Shown: positions 32,415-41,341 of the stretch, piece by piece
Position numbering within the stretch: position 1 is the stretch's first letter
Layout of the letters: every line of letters begins with the position of its first letter
From: Muribaculaceae bacterium
Lineage (GTDB): Bacteria; Bacteroidota; Bacteroidia; Bacteroidales; Muribaculaceae
Direction of reading: 5' to 3'
Assembly: GCA_022510385.1 (NCBI GenBank)
Contig: JAFLTQ010000011.1
Location: 1 to 64,000, forward strand
Length of the DNA stretch: 64,000 nt
The notes under the pieces: model-generated
Seen by the model: the letters and a program-made list of their open reading frames with translations, nothing else
Databases searched by the model: none
What the model was told of the DNA's origin: nothing
Made by a program: the position numbers and the translations under genes

Positions 32415-34679
32415 TTAATTGAAAGGAGTTGCTACAATAGAGGGGTCAGTCATTGAATTATTTTCTACTGTAGTGTTTGCCGGAGAGTTTACATAGATAA
32501 AATCGGCTTTAGCTCCTCCTGTCATTGCAGTTTGAGATGTGGTGGAATAATTATATTCCACATAAAGCATATCTTTATTCCCTGTAACATTAGAAGAGGG
32601 TCCGCTTTCAGTCCATTGGCTTGTTCCGACAATTCCTGCCACAAATTGATTTGTAGCGGACAGGGACGCAGCAGTATTTGTATTATTTGTACATATTCCG
32701 CATGCATACCAGACTCCTACAATGCCGCCCACTCCTATGGCTCCGGAAACGGAAGCGGTGTTTTTACAATGTGAGACTGTTATAATATTTTGCAAAGCGT
32801 AGGCAGATGAATTAGTGTATCTCACCCAACCTACAATCCCGCCGGCTCCATAGTTGTTTCCTCCGACCACTTTACCTGAGTTGGTGCAATTGGTTATGCT
32901 TCCTGCATCATTTTGCTGTCCTACAATGCCGCCTGTGGAGGTAGTGGCGCCGGTAACCGTTCCTTCATTGGAACAACCTGTCACCACAGCAGAGCTCAGA
33001 CCGACAATTCCCCCGATGCCCTGGCTTGAGCCGGTGACATTTCCATAGTTTGCGCAATTGCTGACAGTGGCAGTTACACCTGAAGCGGTTCTATAAGCAG
33101 CCCCGACAATACCTCCTCCATTTGTGCCCGTGTTGATTGTAGCATAATTGGAGCATTGGTCGATAGTGCCATTCTCAATTAAGCGCCCTGTCACACCACC
33201 GGCACCTTCAGCAGCAGTAATTGTGCCGGATTTCACCATTACATTTGAAACTGTGGCACCGTTAGTGACAGTTGCAACGGCTCCAACTTGTTCATTGGAG
33301 GGTGCATTGATTATAAGATTATTGAAAATTACATTCTTTACCACAGCAGCCGATCCGTCGAGATTCGGAATAAACCCGATTGCATCACCACTGTTAGTTG
33401 ACCCGCTAATATTAAGGTTGCTGATTGTGTGTCCTTGTCCGTCAAAAGTTCCTCTGAAAGAGTTTCCGTTAATGTCAGCGCCTGAACGGGTCCCCGAACC
33501 TAATGTAGGGAATTCCAGATTATTCATATCAAAATCGGCGTTCAGAGTTATGACAAAATCTTTAAAATCAGTCGGAGAAGTAGAGCTATTAACTAACGCG
33601 GCAAGCCCGGCAAGATCCGACGGAGAGTTAAGGGATACAGTTTTGTTTGTCTGATTGATAGTGGGGGTAGTTGCAGTTCCGTCCCAAGTTTGAGGTTCAT
33701 TGTAAGTGTTCCAATTTGCACCCTGCTCTTTGCTAATAGTCAGATTAGTTGCGGCAGCCAGAAGGCTTCCATATATGTTCGTTTGATAATCTGCCTGAAC
33801 AGGGGCATTAGAGACTGTTATAGTTTGATTGTAAGTGCCAGATGTGTTATTACCTCCATTGTTTCTTATAGTAAGGTCAAGATCGTAGGTAGCGGGCGTC
33901 TCACTTGGAGCTAACACATATTGCATGGCCACATATCTATAGTTGCTGACCGGATAAGAGATTCCGGGCAAAGTGGCAGGAGAAGCCATAGAATTGATGT
34001 TCACTTCTGTTTCACCTCCATAAGTCCCCTTTATTAGGTTGAAGGTGGTATATGCGCTTGCAATTTTGAGATCTGTCAGAATATAATCACCGTTTGCACC
34101 AAACTCAGTCTCGAAATTAGAGTTAGCGCTAAGTCCGGTAGTCCCCCAGTTCAATTGTGCAACCGGCCGAGTGAGATTCACTGTACCTGAGATAGAAGAA
34201 TTTCCCACCAAACCTGTCGCATAGGTTCCGTTGAAGCAATCATAGGCATCCAAGAGATTATTGGAAGAAGACATTGCTGAATAATCCACAGAAAGCTCCC
34301 CGGTTGTTGTGTCGACAGTGTAAGCACCGGATGAATTTGAAGAAGATGCAAAGAAAGCAATGAAATAGCTTTTCCCGGTTACAAGTTCTAAGGTGATAGT
34401 GGTCGTATAACTATCATTTGCGAAGGTTGAATGACCGGTGAAGATATAATTGTAACTGTTTTCAGCATTTTGAGTTGTGACCTCATAAACGTATGCAGAA
34501 AGTTGGGTGGCTGTAAGACCGTCGCCAATGCTACGCGTGGAAAAATCTTTTGGCAGATTTATAGAGAAATTTGCAATTGTCGGTTCGCCTGATTCAGGTG
34601 TCGGAGATAAAGCTTCCTGACTGCAAGAGGCCAGCATAATAGAAGAAATGCCAAGCAATATATATTTGAAATTTTTCAT
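32415..34679 (-). CDS. Surface lipoprotein with fimbrillin/DUF6562-like and GLUG-type repeats
   Basis: 754 residues. Lipoprotein signal with lipobox LASC (Cys19). Residues ~30-320 are Ser/Thr/Asn-rich and contain 'NLTRPVAQLNWGT', the conserved strand of fimbrillin/DUF6562-like proteins. From ~470 onward there are repeated GLUG-type units of the form 'NxGxVTGxxxGGIVGxxxxxVTxCxN' (at least six: e.g. CSNYATI, CANYGNVTG, CSNEGTVTG, CTNSGKVVG, CKNTASVSG). A cell-surface or fimbria-like adhesin is inferred. The Gly/Thr-rich repeats generate long antisense open frames that are not genes. Co-directional with the next lipoprotein gene (34-nt gap). Confidence 0.75.
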   Translation of the reverse strand: MKNFKYILLGISSIMLASCSQEALSPTPESGEPTIANFSINLPKDFSTRSIGDGLTATQLSAYVYEVTTQNAENSYNYIFTGHSTFANDSYTTTITLELVTGKSYFIAFFASSSNSSGAYTVDTTTGELSVDYSAMSSSNNLLDAYDCFNGTYATGLVGNSSISGTVNLTRPVAQLNWGTTGLSANSNFETEFGANGDYILTDLKIASAYTTFNLIKGTYGGETEVNINSMASPATLPGISYPVSNYRYVAMQYVLAPSETPATYDLDLTIRNNGGNNTSGTYNQTITVSNAPVQADYQTNIYGSLLAAATNLTISKEQGANWNTYNEPQTWDGTATTPTINQTNKTVSLNSPSDLAGLAALVNSSTSPTDFKDFVITLNADFDMNNLEFPTLGSGTRSGADINGNSFRGTFDGQGHTISNLNISGSTNSGDAIGFIPNLDGSAAVVKNVIFNNLIINAPSNEQVGAVATVTNGATVSNVMVKSGTITAAEGAGGVTGRLIENGTIDQCSNYATINTGTNGGGIVGAAYRTASGVTATVSNCANYGNVTGSSQGIGGIVGLSSAVVTGCSNEGTVTGATTSTGGIVGQQNDAGSITNCTNSGKVVGGNNYGAGGIVGWVRYTNSSAYALQNIITVSHCKNTASVSGAIGVGGIVGVWYACGICTNNTNTAASLSATNQFVAGIVGTSQWTESGPSSNVTGNKDMLYVEYNYSTTSQTAMTGGAKADFIYVNSPANTTVENNSMTDPSIVATPFN

Positions 34680-34713
34680 AAAAGGAATGTCTCTATTTTT
34701 TCTTTAAATAATT

Positions 34714-35703
34714 TTAATTGTATTCAATATTATGTTGACCTTTGAAAGTCGGATCTAATGTGATTTCTCCGTTGCTGGAGGTTGTAAGGAATTTACCATA
34801 CACAATGGTAGTACGGTTGCGTTTGATAGGGATATTAATGGTTCCTCCACTGTCGCTGACCCCCTTTCCTTCGGCGTCGCTGATTTGAAGGGCAACTTGA
34901 ACGCTCGACTCTTCTCCATTGATAAATACATAGTCAAAACCGACTAAAGCCTGTCCATTGCCTATTGGAGATATTTGAGCCTGATAACTCATGTCGTTCC
35001 ATGAATCAATCGGCCGATTAGTGAAATTATTGAAAACAGCCGGCATAAATAAAGGATACGAAATTGTTGCCGAGTAATTTTCAAAAAAGTTTCCTTGAGA
35101 TTCCAAAGCGCGGAGATCGCTGTCGTCAGAAGATGTTTGCAGAAAATCAGATAAGTCTGTAGCCACAAGCATATATTTTGCCAAAGGTCTCTCAAGCACC
35201 ACTTGAGCATTTATCGATTGACCATACATTGAGTCATCGATAATCAGGGAGGTCATGCCGCGGAATGCATCCTTATTATCCGAGTCAGCCTGATAGGGGA
35301 GAAGATAAGAAATTGCTGAGAAATTTTCCGTATTGTAATAGAGAGATTTTCCTGAAGAGGAATCATAAAAATCGCTCCATACAAATATCTCATAATTCCC
35401 TTCCCTTAACGAGAAATCAATGGAGAAATCTTGTCGGGTCAGATCATCGCTATAAAAAATTTCCTCTATAACCGGTGAAGATGTTTCTCCCGCATTGTAG
35501 ATTCTGAATAAATATTCCACTCCGATTTCAGAAGCTCTTCCTGAATTCATTTCATAATCAGGAAGCCATTCAGTGGAAGAATGAACAGTAAGAGTGACCT
35601 TAAAGATACATTTTTCCGGATCCGGAGTCTCATTTATACAGGAACTCAGGCCAAAGGCGAGCCCTATAGACAGGAAAGCAATAAATTTGCAGATATATCT
35701 CAT
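34714..35703 (-). CDS. DUF6562-like lipoprotein
   Basis: 329 residues from ATG 35703 (a GTG at 35706 is one codon earlier). Signal peptide ends in LSSC (Cys near 22), so a membrane-anchored lipoprotein. 'FKVTLTVHSSTEWLPDY', 'NYEIFVWSDFYD', and 'VVLERPLAKYMLVATDLSDFL' follow the pattern of Bacteroidales DUF6562/fimbrillin-like accessory proteins. Its ATG overlaps the M13 peptidase stop in a TGATG, meaning translational coupling. Probably works with the GLUG lipoprotein downstream as a surface pair. Role inferred only. Confidence 0.7.
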   Translation of the reverse strand: MRYICKFIAFLSIGLAFGLSSCINETPDPEKCIFKVTLTVHSSTEWLPDYEMNSGRASEIGVEYLFRIYNAGETSSPVIEEIFYSDDLTRQDFSIDFSLREGNYEIFVWSDFYDSSSGKSLYYNTENFSAISYLLPYQADSDNKDAFRGMTSLIIDDSMYGQSINAQVVLERPLAKYMLVATDLSDFLQTSSDDSDLRALESQGNFFENYSATISYPLFMPAVFNNFTNRPIDSWNDMSYQAQISPIGNGQALVGFDYVFINGEESSVQVALQISDAEGKGVSDSGGTINIPIKRNRTTIVYGKFLTTSSNGEITLDPTFKGQHNIEYN

Positions 35704-37742
35704 CACCAGATAATCACCTGTTCAGATTCGGGGATAAACATAGCGTCACCTTCTGTGATACCGAAAGCCTCGAAGAAGGGTTGGATATTCTTGAGGGAAA
35801 CGTTAACACGATTTTTACCTAAAGAGTGAACGTCACCGATTGTGAGCCTGCGAATCTCCTCATCTCTGATATTCTGCCCCCATAGATTGGCAAAATTCAT
35901 ATAGAAAACTTGAGTCGGGTCGAAGCCATCAATTTTAGCCTCTTCTGAATTAATGTCGACACCTTTCTTTTTCTGGGAATCTTTGAAAGCAGTGTAAGCT
36001 ATTCTGAGACCACCTTGGTCAGCAATATTTTCACCGAGGGTGTATTGTCCGTTAGCGAAGAGGCCCGGAAGCACTTCCACTGCGCTATATTGGTCGGCAA
36101 GACCCTGAGTTAAAGCCTGGAAAGCGGCAGCATCTTCGGGAGTCCACCAATTTACCATGTTTCCCTCTGCATCGAATTGCGAGCCTTGATCGTCGAACCC
36201 ATGTGTCAATTCGTGACCGATGACTACTCCGATTCCACCATAATTTTCGGCATCGCTCGACTCCGGATCAAAGAAAGGAGCCTGAAGGATTCCTGCCGGG
36301 AAAACTATTTCATTGGCTACCGGATTATAATAGGCATTGATTGTCTGAGGAGTCATACCCCATTCGCTCTTATCTACCGGTTTCCCCCATTTGTCAAGAT
36401 ACTGTTGTTGAGCCCACATATTGGCATTATGCACATTCTCCCAATATGAAAGAGAGGGGTCAAGTTCCATTGCTGAATAATCTTTCCACTTGTCGGGATA
36501 TCCGATTTTTACCGTGAAAGAGTTTAGTTTTTTCATGGCTGCCACCTTAGTGTCATCGCTCATCCAAGGAAGATTAATAATATGTTTGCCAAGAGCAGTA
36601 CGAAGGTTTTCCACGAGTCCTATCATATACTCCTTAGAACTTTCCGGGAAATACTCAGCAACGTAGAGTTCGCCAACAGCTTCTCCGAGACTTCTTTCAG
36701 TCACACCGAGAGAACGTTTCCAACGTGGCTGTTGTTCCTGCACACCGCTCAACACTTTGTTAAACTCAAAAGCAGCCTGGCTGAAATCATCGCTCAAAAA
36801 TGGTGAGGCACTTCTGACAATCTGCCAAAGATAATAATCTTTTTTCTCGCGGTCGGTAAGGCTGCCCAGGAGATTATCCCCCTGTTTTATGGTATTGATA
36901 GTTGTTACAATAAATTGGTCAGGAGTTTCAAATCCCATAGTTTCAACAAAGAAACGATCCCAAGGTACATTCGGATACATTTCTTTTACTTGCTCGAGGG
37001 AGCGGGGATTATACATCGCAGGTATATTGCGGCTTTCCTCACGCGTCCATGTAGAATCAGCGATAAGATTTTCAATCTTCATCACATTGTTCACGATTCT
37101 CTTAGCCTCCTTCTTAGAATAACCGGCATTAGTCATCTGTTTTTCTATGAGCTTCATATAAGCCTCTCTGACTTCCTTGTTTCTCTTGTCGTTAAGGAGA
37201 TAATAATCGCGGTCGCCGAGGCCGAGACCCGGTCCATCGATATACATTGCATAAACGTTACTGTTAGCGAGGTCTTCCTGATGGCCCACATTTAAGAAAG
37301 GTGAAGAATAATTCTTATGAAGCCATAGGAAAAGATCGGTCATACCGTCCGGCTGAGTGTTTTCGATTTTTGCGAGCAAAGGTTTGATAGGAGCAGCCCC
37401 TTCATTATTTCTTCTGACTGAATCCATTCCGGCCTCATAAAGAGTTGAAATCAAGAATGCATTTGAACCTTTCTTAGGATTAGTCTTTGCGAGATTAGTC
37501 ACGATTCTCTGCACGCGGTTGTTGCTTGAATCTTGGAGCACATTAAACTGACCATAGCGGGAGTATTCCGGAGTCAGAGGGTGTTCATTCATCCATTCCT
37601 GATTTACGAACAGGTAGAAATCCTCACCCGGTTTCACGTTTTTATCAAGCCCGTTGCCGTTAAGGCTCTTGAGATGTTCAGCTTGCAAGGCTCCACAACC
37701 GGCAAGAGCGATCATGGCGATCGCAAATATTAATTTTTTCAT
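35703..37742 (-). CDS. M13-family metallopeptidase, lipoprotein
   Basis: 679 residues, typical for bacterial neprilysin-like (PepO) enzymes. Lipobox LAGC (Cys16). The zinc motif HELTH in GVVIGHELTHGFDDQG (~515-525) and the second motif GENIADQGGLRIAY supply the ligands; 'NAYYNPVANEIVFPAGIL' and the C-terminal DVHSLGKNRVNV are family hallmarks. It cleaves oligopeptides in the periplasm. It starts 7 nt after prs and overlaps the next gene by one base, so it is part of a multi-gene transcript. Confidence 0.95.
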   Translation of the reverse strand: MKKLIFAIAMIALAGCGALQAEHLKSLNGNGLDKNVKPGEDFYLFVNQEWMNEHPLTPEYSRYGQFNVLQDSSNNRVQRIVTNLAKTNPKKGSNAFLISTLYEAGMDSVRRNNEGAAPIKPLLAKIENTQPDGMTDLFLWLHKNYSSPFLNVGHQEDLANSNVYAMYIDGPGLGLGDRDYYLLNDKRNKEVREAYMKLIEKQMTNAGYSKKEAKRIVNNVMKIENLIADSTWTREESRNIPAMYNPRSLEQVKEMYPNVPWDRFFVETMGFETPDQFIVTTINTIKQGDNLLGSLTDREKKDYYLWQIVRSASPFLSDDFSQAAFEFNKVLSGVQEQQPRWKRSLGVTERSLGEAVGELYVAEYFPESSKEYMIGLVENLRTALGKHIINLPWMSDDTKVAAMKKLNSFTVKIGYPDKWKDYSAMELDPSLSYWENVHNANMWAQQQYLDKWGKPVDKSEWGMTPQTINAYYNPVANEIVFPAGILQAPFFDPESSDAENYGGIGVVIGHELTHGFDDQGSQFDAEGNMVNWWTPEDAAAFQALTQGLADQYSAVEVLPGLFANGQYTLGENIADQGGLRIAYTAFKDSQKKKGVDINSEEAKIDGFDPTQVFYMNFANLWGQNIRDEEIRRLTIGDVHSLGKNRVNVSLKNIQPFFEAFGITEGDAMFIPESEQVIIW

Positions 37743-37749
37743 AGTTTCT

Positions 37750-38694
37750 TTATTTGAATAGATATTGGGAAGAGATGCTTTGATTATTATGAATTCTTCG
37801 AATTGTGTCGGCGAAGAGTTTGGCTACCGGGAGCACTACAGCCTTATGATTCTCCTTCCCGTAAGGGATGGAATCGGTGAAAACAATTTCATTAAGGCCG
37901 GAATCAAGCACCCTCTGGGTAGCAGGCCCGCTCATAAGGGCATGGCTGCAGAGAGCTCTCACAGATTTAGCACCTTTTTCTAAAAGGAGGTCAGCAGCTT
38001 TTGTGATTGTTCCTGCAGTGTCGCTAATATCATCTATGAGGACAACATTTTTGTCTTGGACATCACCGATAACCGTCATTTTTTCGACTACATTTGCTTT
38101 AGCCCTTTGTTTATGGCAAAGCACGAGGGGCACGTCGAAATATTTGGCATAAGAGTTAGCTCTTTTCGCCCCTCCCACATCCGGAGATGCGATTACAAGG
38201 TCTTTGAGATGGAGACTCTTAATATATGGAATAAATATTGAAGAGGCATAGAGATGGTCGACCGGTACATTGAAAAATCCTTGAATCTGGTCGGCATGGA
38301 GATCCATTGTAACAAGACGGCTAATACCGGCGACGCTAAGAAGATCTGCTACAAGTTTCGCAGCGATAGATACACGCGGTTTGTCTTTTCTGTCTTGTCT
38401 GGCCCATCCGAAATATGGAACAACAGCCACGACGGTAGCTGCTGAGGCCCTTTTGGCAGCATCTATCATCAACAGAAGCTCCATAAGGTTGTCGGTGTTA
38501 GGGAATGTGCTTTGAACGAGATAGACTTCAGCGCCACGAATACTCTCTTCAAAAGAGATTTCAAATTCTCCGTCGGCAAATTTCTCGATTTTCATTTTAC
38601 CGAGCTCTATGCCCAGCTCCTTGCAGATAGACTCTCCCAAATAATGACTCTTAGTGCCTGCAAACACTTTGATGGGAGGTAGATAATTACTCAT
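37750..38694 (-). CDS. prs: Ribose-phosphate pyrophosphokinase
   Basis: 314 residues. Makes PRPP from ribose 5-phosphate and ATP for nucleotide, His and Trp synthesis. Visible motifs: 'FADGEFEISFEESIRGAEVYLVQST', the DLHADQIQGFF metal/substrate loop, 'SPDVGGAKRA', and the PRPP-binding 'VVLIDDISDTAGTITKAADLL'. Class I length and motifs. It sits between GH13 (6-nt gap upstream) and the M13 peptidase (7-nt gap downstream), an unusual mixture of functions in one apparent transcript. Confidence 0.98.
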   Translation of the reverse strand: MSNYLPPIKVFAGTKSHYLGESICKELGIELGKMKIEKFADGEFEISFEESIRGAEVYLVQSTFPNTDNLMELLLMIDAAKRASAATVVAVVPYFGWARQDRKDKPRVSIAAKLVADLLSVAGISRLVTMDLHADQIQGFFNVPVDHLYASSIFIPYIKSLHLKDLVIASPDVGGAKRANSYAKYFDVPLVLCHKQRAKANVVEKMTVIGDVQDKNVVLIDDISDTAGTITKAADLLLEKGAKSVRALCSHALMSGPATQRVLDSGLNEIVFTDSIPYGKENHKAVVLPVAKLFADTIRRIHNNQSISSQYLFK

Positions 38695-38700
38695 AGATAA

Positions 38701-40482
38701 TTACTTAGGCTTTTTTTCAACCTTTGATTTTTGAGTCTTGGTTATTTTGGCTTTTGATGCTGCAAAATTACCTTTTTTATTTGATTTCCCCAACGATTGG
38801 GAAGTGGTCAGAGGTAGAATTATTGCATCTGCGGCACCGATATTGACAGATATGGCTTGATCGGGCACTAAAGTCAGTTTATAGGGTTTATCCCAAAGCA
38901 AATCATGAGTTGTGAGAGTGCCGGTCGGGAGATGAGCCATATTGAAAGCCAAAGAGGGAATTATTACTTTAATAGCTTCCTGTTCATTGGAGAAATTGAC
39001 TATGATTAGCAGTATATCCTCTTTGGAGTATCTCAGAAAAGCAAAATGCCTGTGGGGGTTGAAATCCGGATTTCTAAGATTGACATACATGAGGTCGAAA
39101 AATTCCCCGTCTGAAATAGCCTTGCGAGAATTGCAAAGGGTCAATACCTTTTTATAAAGGTTTCTAAGGAATCTTTCATGGGGAGTGAGGTTTACATCAC
39201 CCCAATCCCCTTTATTGATCCATCTTCTAAGGGAAGAGAGGCTCCAATAGTCAAAAATAGTTGTGCGATGGTTTTGTCCGGCAAATCCTTCATTCTCTTC
39301 ACCTCTTTCCCCGAGTTCCTGTCCATAATAAATCATGAAAGGACCCTTGGAGATCATAGAACTAACCACGAGTGAAGGTACCACTCTCAAAGAATCTTTT
39401 GCATATTCATCGGAGGCGAATCTCACTTCGTCGTGGTTTTCGAGGAAATTAAGCATTCTATCGCCTATCCCGTCGACAGTCTGCCAACATCCTGTAAGCT
39501 GTGCTGCGCTCCATCCTTTAGTTTCGATTCCTACAAGAGTGTCATAGAGGTTGACTTTGTCATAGAGATAATCGAAACAGCCATAATCAAGGAAAGGACG
39601 ATATTGAGCCACATCATAAATTTCACCTATGAATATAATATTGGGGAAATTGGCCTTTACTTGAGGAATGGCCCAATGCCAGAATTCAAGAGGTACCATA
39701 AACACCATATCACAACGGAATCCATCGATACCTTTGGCACACCAGTAGCGCAATATATGCAGCATCTTAAGCCATGTGTCTGGTACGGGATGGAAATGAT
39801 CGGAATGATCGTTATAATCATGACCATAATTAAGTTTTACGGTCTCATACCAATCGTTTTTGTTGCAAAATGCTGTAAAACAATCATTTCCTGTAGCTTT
39901 CGCTGGGAATTCCACAAATGGCTTATCTCCTTCGGCTGCCAAATCAAAATCGGGATAAAACTGCTGATTGGAGATATAATAATAATTGTTATCCCGCGCG
40001 AAATTCATACTGATATCGTCGTCACTGCCAAAATCTTCAATTCCTGCAGGAGCCATATCTGAATGGTAGACACGTGCCGTATGGTTGGGAACAAAATCTA
40101 TAATAAATTTCATCCCTGCCATATGAATTCTTTTTACAAGTGACTCGAATTCTTCAATACGCTTGTCAACCCGTGTTGCCAAAGCAGGGTCAACATCATA
40201 ATAATCCTTTATGGCATAGGGAGAGCCGGCCTCACCTTTCACTACGTTTGGATTATCCGGTATTATGCCATATTTTGAAAAATCAGTTTTAGTGGCATGT
40301 TCGATAATTCCGGTCATCCAAAGACAATTAACCCCAAGATCTTTGATTCCTGCGAGTAGGGAAGGGGTGAAATCTTCAAATTTTCCGCTACCGTTTCTTT
40401 GTAACGGGCCCCAGGGCACACAATTTTCTGTAGGATTTGAAAATATTCTGGGAAAGAGTTGATATATAATTAATTTTTCCAT
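38701..40482 (-). CDS. GH13-family alpha-amylase-like glycosidase
   Basis: 593 residues, no signal peptide, so cytoplasmic. GH13 region I 'FIIDFVPNHTA' (~124-134), region II 'GIDGFRCDMVFMV' with the catalytic Asp, region III 'IIFIGEIYDVAQY' with the acid/base Glu, and region IV 'MLNFLENHDEVRFA'. C-terminal beta domain from ~480, then a basic Lys/Ser/Thr tail (KKGNFAASKAKITKTQKSKVEKKPK in part), unusual for an enzyme. It may act on maltodextrin or glycogen fragments. Upstream patatin gene ends 7 nt before its start. Confidence 0.88.
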   Translation of the reverse strand: MEKLIIYQLFPRIFSNPTENCVPWGPLQRNGSGKFEDFTPSLLAGIKDLGVNCLWMTGIIEHATKTDFSKYGIIPDNPNVVKGEAGSPYAIKDYYDVDPALATRVDKRIEEFESLVKRIHMAGMKFIIDFVPNHTARVYHSDMAPAGIEDFGSDDDISMNFARDNNYYYISNQQFYPDFDLAAEGDKPFVEFPAKATGNDCFTAFCNKNDWYETVKLNYGHDYNDHSDHFHPVPDTWLKMLHILRYWCAKGIDGFRCDMVFMVPLEFWHWAIPQVKANFPNIIFIGEIYDVAQYRPFLDYGCFDYLYDKVNLYDTLVGIETKGWSAAQLTGCWQTVDGIGDRMLNFLENHDEVRFASDEYAKDSLRVVPSLVVSSMISKGPFMIYYGQELGERGEENEGFAGQNHRTTIFDYWSLSSLRRWINKGDWGDVNLTPHERFLRNLYKKVLTLCNSRKAISDGEFFDLMYVNLRNPDFNPHRHFAFLRYSKEDILLIIVNFSNEQEAIKVIIPSLAFNMAHLPTGTLTTHDLLWDKPYKLTLVPDQAISVNIGAADAIILPLTTSQSLGKSNKKGNFAASKAKITKTQKSKVEKKPK

Positions 40483-40489
40483 AAGTCAT

Positions 40490-41293
40490 TTATAAATTCT
40501 CCCTTTTTTCAAGCACTTTCATGGCAGCATCATATCCGGCCATAACCCCTTTCTGAAGAGAGGAAAGATCGAACGTCGACACCTGACTGAGCTCATTCAC
40601 CTGTATCACTTTGTCACATAAACGTATATCTTGCGCGATATTTGCCTTAAGCATGAGATGATAGCTTCTTAAAGCGATATCCAATAAAGTCTTTTTCCCA
40701 TTATAGGAATGTCGTAAAGGAGAACAGTTGCATCCATAGAGAGTGGAGCAGTAGGGACGTATAGCCCAGGCCGGAAGATTGCGAAGCACTCCTCCGTCGA
40801 CATAGCTCACGCCGTTGACAACCCTTGGGTTGAAAACTATCGGAATGCTGCAGGAAGCCAGCACACGAGGTACAATCTCACCCTTACTCCAGCCCACCGA
40901 TTTTCCATGGTCAAGGTCTGTGGCACACACAATAGTCGGAATATTCAGATCTTCAAGCCGTTTAACAGGGAGCCAAGAGTCGAGAAGTTTGCCAAACCTG
41001 TCGAGTTTCATGAATCCCGTTTTGGGAATTGCCCATTCAGTAAACTCGCTAAGACTGGAAGCTTCGGAGAAACATTGGACAATATCTGACGGGGAGAGGC
41101 CTGCTGAATATAGCACGCTTGCAATCGATCCGGCAGAAACACCTGAGAGGATATCCGGTTTGATGCCACATCTATTGAAAGCCATCAACACTCCGATATG
41201 GGAGAAGCCTTTAGCTCCACCACCGCTTAAGGCAAGCCCGATTGTCTTGTCTTTACTTATTCCTAAGCGTTCCAGTAAGCTGTCTATTTTCAT
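40490..41293 (-). CDS. Patatin-like phospholipase
   Basis: 267 residues from ATG 41293 (a TTG at 41296 precedes it). Oxyanion-hole motif GGGAKG (~24-29), the nucleophile elbow GVSAGS with the Ser near residue 53, and the catalytic Asp in 'YVDGGVLRNLP' (~166). This Ser-Asp dyad set is that of bacterial patatin/RssA-type lipases. Expected to hydrolyse phospholipids or acyl esters at the inner membrane. It lies between tamB and the GH13 gene in a tight run. Substrate unknown. Confidence 0.9.
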   Translation of the reverse strand: MKIDSLLERLGISKDKTIGLALSGGGAKGFSHIGVLMAFNRCGIKPDILSGVSAGSIASVLYSAGLSPSDIVQCFSEASSLSEFTEWAIPKTGFMKLDRFGKLLDSWLPVKRLEDLNIPTIVCATDLDHGKSVGWSKGEIVPRVLASCSIPIVFNPRVVNGVSYVDGGVLRNLPAWAIRPYCSTLYGCNCSPLRHSYNGKKTLLDIALRSYHLMLKANIAQDIRLCDKVIQVNELSQVSTFDLSSLQKGVMAGYDAAMKVLEKRENL

Positions 41294-41341
41294 CAAAAAT
41301 AAAGAATAATTCGGTCTTTGGATTCTCCATGACCGGTGTTT

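Noticed and set aside
33148-33654. 168-residue + strand frame inside the GLUG lipoprotein gene
   Set aside because: Antisense shadow of Thr/Gly/Asn-rich repeats; Pro/Val-rich translation without start context.
39433-40062. 209-residue + strand frame in the GH13 gene
   Set aside because: Antisense to an intact, motif-complete GH13 gene.
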